Assembly (NCBI GenBank): GCA_021778635.1
Contig: JAJYCD010000036.1
Span: 1 to 33,646, forward strand
Reading direction: 5' to 3'
DNA: 33,646 nucleotides
Source: Actinomycetes bacterium
GTDB taxonomy: Bacteria > Actinomycetota > Actinomycetes > Actinomycetales > Cellulomonadaceae
In this document: positions 31,340-33,646 of the stretch, piece after piece
Position numbering within the stretch: position 1 is the stretch's first letter
How the letters are laid out: every line of letters starts with the position of its first letter
Notes under the pieces: model-generated
The model's input: only the letters and a program-made list of their open reading frames with translations
Told to the model about the DNA's origin: nothing
Database searches by the model: none
Made by a program: the position numbers and the translations under genes

Positions 31340-32905
31340 TCAGCGCGTGTGCTGGGCGAGGACGGCCAGCGCTTCTTCCTTGCTGGCCACGTAGGTCACC
31401 GGGAACCCCGTCTTGGTCGACAGCCGTTGCATCTGGATCGCGACGAGCGGGTTCGACGCGATGAAGGCGCACCAGGTGAGCCCGTTCGCCACGGCCTCGG
31501 CCATCATCGCCTCGTGCGTCTGCTGGACACGTGCCGCCTGGGCGGGGTGAGCGCTGAAGTCGACCAGGAACGTCCAGCCAGGGCGGTTCTCCCGGTAGGC
31601 GGCAGACAGCTGCCGCACGTAGGCGTCGCAGGTGGCATCGTTCCAGAGGCCGACGCACACGTCGGAGAGTCGGTTGAGCGAGCGGTCCCAGCTGATCTCG
31701 AAGTATCCCTCACCGGCCGCGGTCGCGAACTGGAGGCTGCCCGTCTCGCGGGTCATGTCGTTGCCCATCCGGGCGATCTCCTTGACCGCGACCCGGCTGC
31801 GGTCGGCGGCCTCGCTGTTCGCCTGGGCGAGGTCGACGACGGTGGCGATCGCCGTCGCGATCGCGGCTGCCTCGGTCGAGACGCCCTGCGTGGTCGCGGT
31901 GACCTGACTCGTGGTCAGACTCTGCTCCTCCACGGCTGAGGAGATGGTGAGCTGAGACTCCGAGATCTCGTCGATGATCCGGCTCACCGCGTCGATCGCC
32001 GTCACGGCCTCGGCCGCGTCGCTCTGGATCCGGCCCAGCATCGAGCTGATCTCCTCGGTGGCCTTGGCCGTCTCCTGGGCAAGCGTCTTCACCTCAGAGG
32101 CGACCACCGCGAACCCCTTGCCCGCCTCACCGGCGCGGGCGGCCTCGATGGTCGCGTTGAGAGCGAGCAGGTTGGTCTGCCCGGCGATCGAGGTGATCGT
32201 CTTGATGACATCCCCGATCCGCGCCGAGGAGTCGCCGAGGGCCGTGATCGTGCGTGCGGCGCTCGTGACCGAATCGACCGCGGTGCGTGCCACCACCGAC
32301 GCCCGGGAGGTGGTTCCGGCGATCTCGGAGATCGAGGCGCGCAGCTGCTCGCTCGCGGCCGCGGCGAGCTCGATGTTCTGCGACACCTCGCGGGCCGAGC
32401 TGACGATCGCGCTGGCCTGCCCGCTCGTCCCGCGGGCCCCGTCGGCGATCGCGTCCCCGATGAGACCGAGCTCCTCGCCGGCGATGATGAGGAGCTTGGC
32501 CTCGGGGGCGATGGATCCGAGCTTGGCCGCCAAGAAGTCGACGGCGGGAGAGACGGCGTCCGCGAGCCCGTAGGGGTCCCGGTAGGTGGCTCCATCCGCG
32601 GAAGCGGAGAAGTCTCCCCGTGCCGCTGCCGCCGCGATCGACCTGACCTGCCCGATCGCGCGCGTCAGCCCGCGCATCTGCGCCGCATGGAACGTGAGCG
32701 CGATCGCGGCGCCGACGCCGCAGATCACCCACGCCACGCCTGACGCGCCACTGATCGCTGCCACCGAGACGGCTGTGGCGACAGCCAGGATGGGGGCGCC
32801 CCAGAGGCGGCCCGGGCCCGACGTGGCCACAGGGACAGCCCCTGCGCTCTCGGCTCTGGTCGATCCGGGGTGCTGTATGCGCGCGAGCGGGGTGTTCTCG
32901 GACAT
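31340..32905 (-). CDS. methyl-accepting chemotaxis-like protein with C-terminal STAS-like domain
   Basis: This is a 521-residue protein. Two hydrophobic segments (~35-53 and ~56-73) with almost no loop between them imply no external sensor. A helical region leads to a methyl-accepting signalling domain (~150-390) with the highly conserved tip [20 protein letters not shown], then [17 protein letters not shown], which would contact CheW/CheA. Residues ~395-521 form a separate alpha/beta domain ([20 protein letters not shown] ... [18 protein letters not shown]) resembling STAS/SpoIIAA-like folds. A domain after the signalling hairpin is unusual for a chemoreceptor. The start at 32905 has only a weak ribosome site. 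No other chemotaxis genes are in view. Confidence 0.85.
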   Translation of the reverse strand: MSENTPLARIQHPGSTRAESAGAVPVATSGPGRLWGAPILAVATAVSVAAISGASGVAWVICGVGAAIALTFHAAQMRGLTRAIGQVRSIAAAAARGDFSASADGATYRDPYGLADAVSPAVDFLAAKLGSIAPEAKLLIIAGEELGLIGDAIADGARGTSGQASAIVSSAREVSQNIELAAAASEQLRASISEIAGTTSRASVVARTAVDSVTSAARTITALGDSSARIGDVIKTITSIAGQTNLLALNATIEAARAGEAGKGFAVVASEVKTLAQETAKATEEISSMLGRIQSDAAEAVTAIDAVSRIIDEISESQLTISSAVEEQSLTTSQVTATTQGVSTEAAAIATAIATVVDLAQANSEAADRSRVAVKEIARMGNDMTRETGSLQFATAAGEGYFEISWDRSLNRLSDVCVGLWNDATCDAYVRQLSAAYRENRPGWTFLVDFSAHPAQAARVQQTHEAMMAEAVANGLTWCAFIASNPLVAIQMQRLSTKTGFPVTYVASKEEALAVLAQHTR

Positions 32906-33218
32906 CGGTGTCACTTTCGAACGACGGCTGCGAATCTGTCGGGGCTGGCACCTCGAAGGCGCCACCTCTCTGATCGGCCGCACCTCGGCCGTCGTGAGGC
33001 CTCCGCGGCGCCGGCATCGGCGATCGACGGACCTCGTTCCGGCGACGCCGGGTGGCTCGGGCACCATCGCTCGCGGAACCACTGAGCTCGCCACCGGCTC
33101 GTGAGCGCACTCGTGGGGAGACGACGGCGACGGCCTCCCGCTCGGCCCCGACCCGATCGGCCCGCCGACCGGCGTAGCGACGGCAGCGGAGATCCGCCTG
33201 GCCGTCCGGTCGGATGGG
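32906..33218. other. 313-bp region without a supported gene
   Basis: Between the chemoreceptor start and the stop of the small membrane protein, both on the minus strand, I see no frame with recognisable protein features, no RNA gene and no strong hairpin. It presumably holds the chemoreceptor promoter, but no convincing -10/-35 pair stands out. Confidence 0.5.
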
Positions 33219-33632
33219 CTAGCGGCCGACCTTGTCCACGAGGTGCGCCAACGAGGTGATCGCCGCGACCGGACCCGCGACGAGGACCGCGAGCGCCACG
33301 ACGAGCGCGATCACCGCCACCACCCAGGCGCTTGCCGTGAGCACGGGTGCACCCCGGTACGTGGCGTTCGTGTAGTCGCGCCACGCCCGGACGCACAGGA
33401 CCACGGCCCCGACGACGCCGACGTACCAGATCGTGTCCGCGCCATGCATCGCGATGCCGATCGCCCCCGCGACCAGGAGGACCGTGATGGCGCTGCCGAA
33501 CAGCGTGATGGCCCGGCGGCGCAGCGCGTGCGCCTCGTCGAGCCGGTTCCGCCGGTACGCATCGCTCTCGGCCACGTGATCAGCGAGGTTGAGGGACTGC
33601 CCGACCCGCACGGCGGGGAGGTGGCCGAACAC
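33219..33632 (-). CDS. small membrane protein with three predicted helices (start may lie outside window)
   Basis: This 137-residue protein begins with a soluble stretch ([20 protein letters not shown]). Three hydrophobic segments follow: [39 protein letters not shown] and [20 protein letters not shown]. The GTG at 33632 is the last in-frame start visible, but the frame remains open to the right edge, so the true start may be outside. The Leu/Ala-rich tail ends [14 protein letters not shown] recognise no named family. A fragment of a related copy sits at 31164-31260, so this type of gene has been duplicated locally. Confidence 0.7.
   Translation of the reverse strand: MFGHLPAVRVGQSLNLADHVAESDAYRRNRLDEAHALRRRAITLFGSAITVLLVAGAIGIAMHGADTIWYVGVVGAVVLCVRAWRDYTNATYRGAPVLTASAWVVAVIALVVALAVLVAGPVAAITSLAHLVDKVGR
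33555..33619. repeat. 65-bp imperfect direct repeat of 31164-31228
   Basis: This block in the N-terminal coding part of the small membrane protein matches 31164-31228 at 54 of 65 positions, same orientation, no gaps. The two copies flank the chemoreceptor gene 2391 bp apart. Several differences are at third codon positions, so the copies diverged while coding. They mark an older duplication rather than a fresh mobile-element target site. Confidence 0.75.
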
Positions 33633-33646
33633 CGAGGCCGGAGCCT

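Noticed and set aside
1-33646. tRNA, rRNA, CRISPR array or insertion sequence
   Set aside because: No cloverleaf-like stretch, no regularly spaced repeat array and no transposase features were seen on either strand.

Overview
The window comes from a very GC-rich, Gram-positive actinobacterium. The signs are many GTG starts, dense 4-nt stop/start overlaps, a LAL-type LuxR regulator and a secreted lipoprotein with an LAAC lipobox. A motile Micrococcales or Cellulomonas-like host fits best, but that is an impression from style and gene content, not a search result.

Layout. (1) 1-2430, minus strand: an AmmeMemoRadiSam operon (amrB-amrA-amrS), with amrS cut by the left edge. (2) 2610-3808, plus strand: a membrane SPFH/band-7 protein followed by a ribbon-helix-helix protein. 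The two are joined by three tandem six-codon mini-ORFs linked by stop/start overlaps. (3) 3870-16573, minus strand: a compact operon for a contractile injection system (CIS, phage-tail-like). In transcription order it holds sheath, tube, assembly-chaperone-like protein, DUF6760-like small protein, second tube protein, a 1096-residue low-complexity protein, LysM hub adaptor, VgrG-like spike, gp25, baseplate J, a 22-codon bridging ORF, tail protein I-like, and a zinc-ribbon protein with a C-terminal membrane anchor. I see no capsid, terminase, integrase, PAAR tip, AAA+ ATPase or tail-terminator gene. (4) 16853-19582, plus strand: a 909-residue LAL/LuxR regulator divergent from the CIS operon. 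The shared 279-bp region carries two regulator-like inverted repeats. (5) 19670-30035, minus strand: a tightly coupled operon for uptake and breakdown of cell-wall muropeptides. It encodes a dipeptide/oligopeptide ABC transporter (binding protein, two permeases, fused double ATPase), MurQ, AnmK, a GNAT acetyltransferase, an L-Ala-D/L-Glu-type dipeptide epimerase and an AmiE-like serine hydrolase. A divergent RpiR/MurR-type regulator (30258-31157) probably controls it. (6) 31340-33632, minus strand: a chemoreceptor-like protein with a C-terminal STAS-like domain and a small three-helix membrane protein. A broken copy of the latter's N-terminus lies on the other side of the chemoreceptor gene.

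How the parts work together. The CIS operon encodes tube, sheath and baseplate of a contractile nanomachine. The LuxR protein is the obvious candidate regulator, and the zinc-ribbon/TM protein is a candidate membrane attachment or regulatory subunit. The salvage operon would import wall-derived peptides and MurNAc-peptides, cleave the amide bond, phosphorylate and convert (anhydro)MurNAc to GlcNAc-6-P, and epimerise the Ala-Glu dipeptide. The most unusual items are the reduced CIS, its huge Arg/Pro/Ser/Ala-rich protein, and two separate cases of short ORFs that bridge genes by overlapping stop and start codons.
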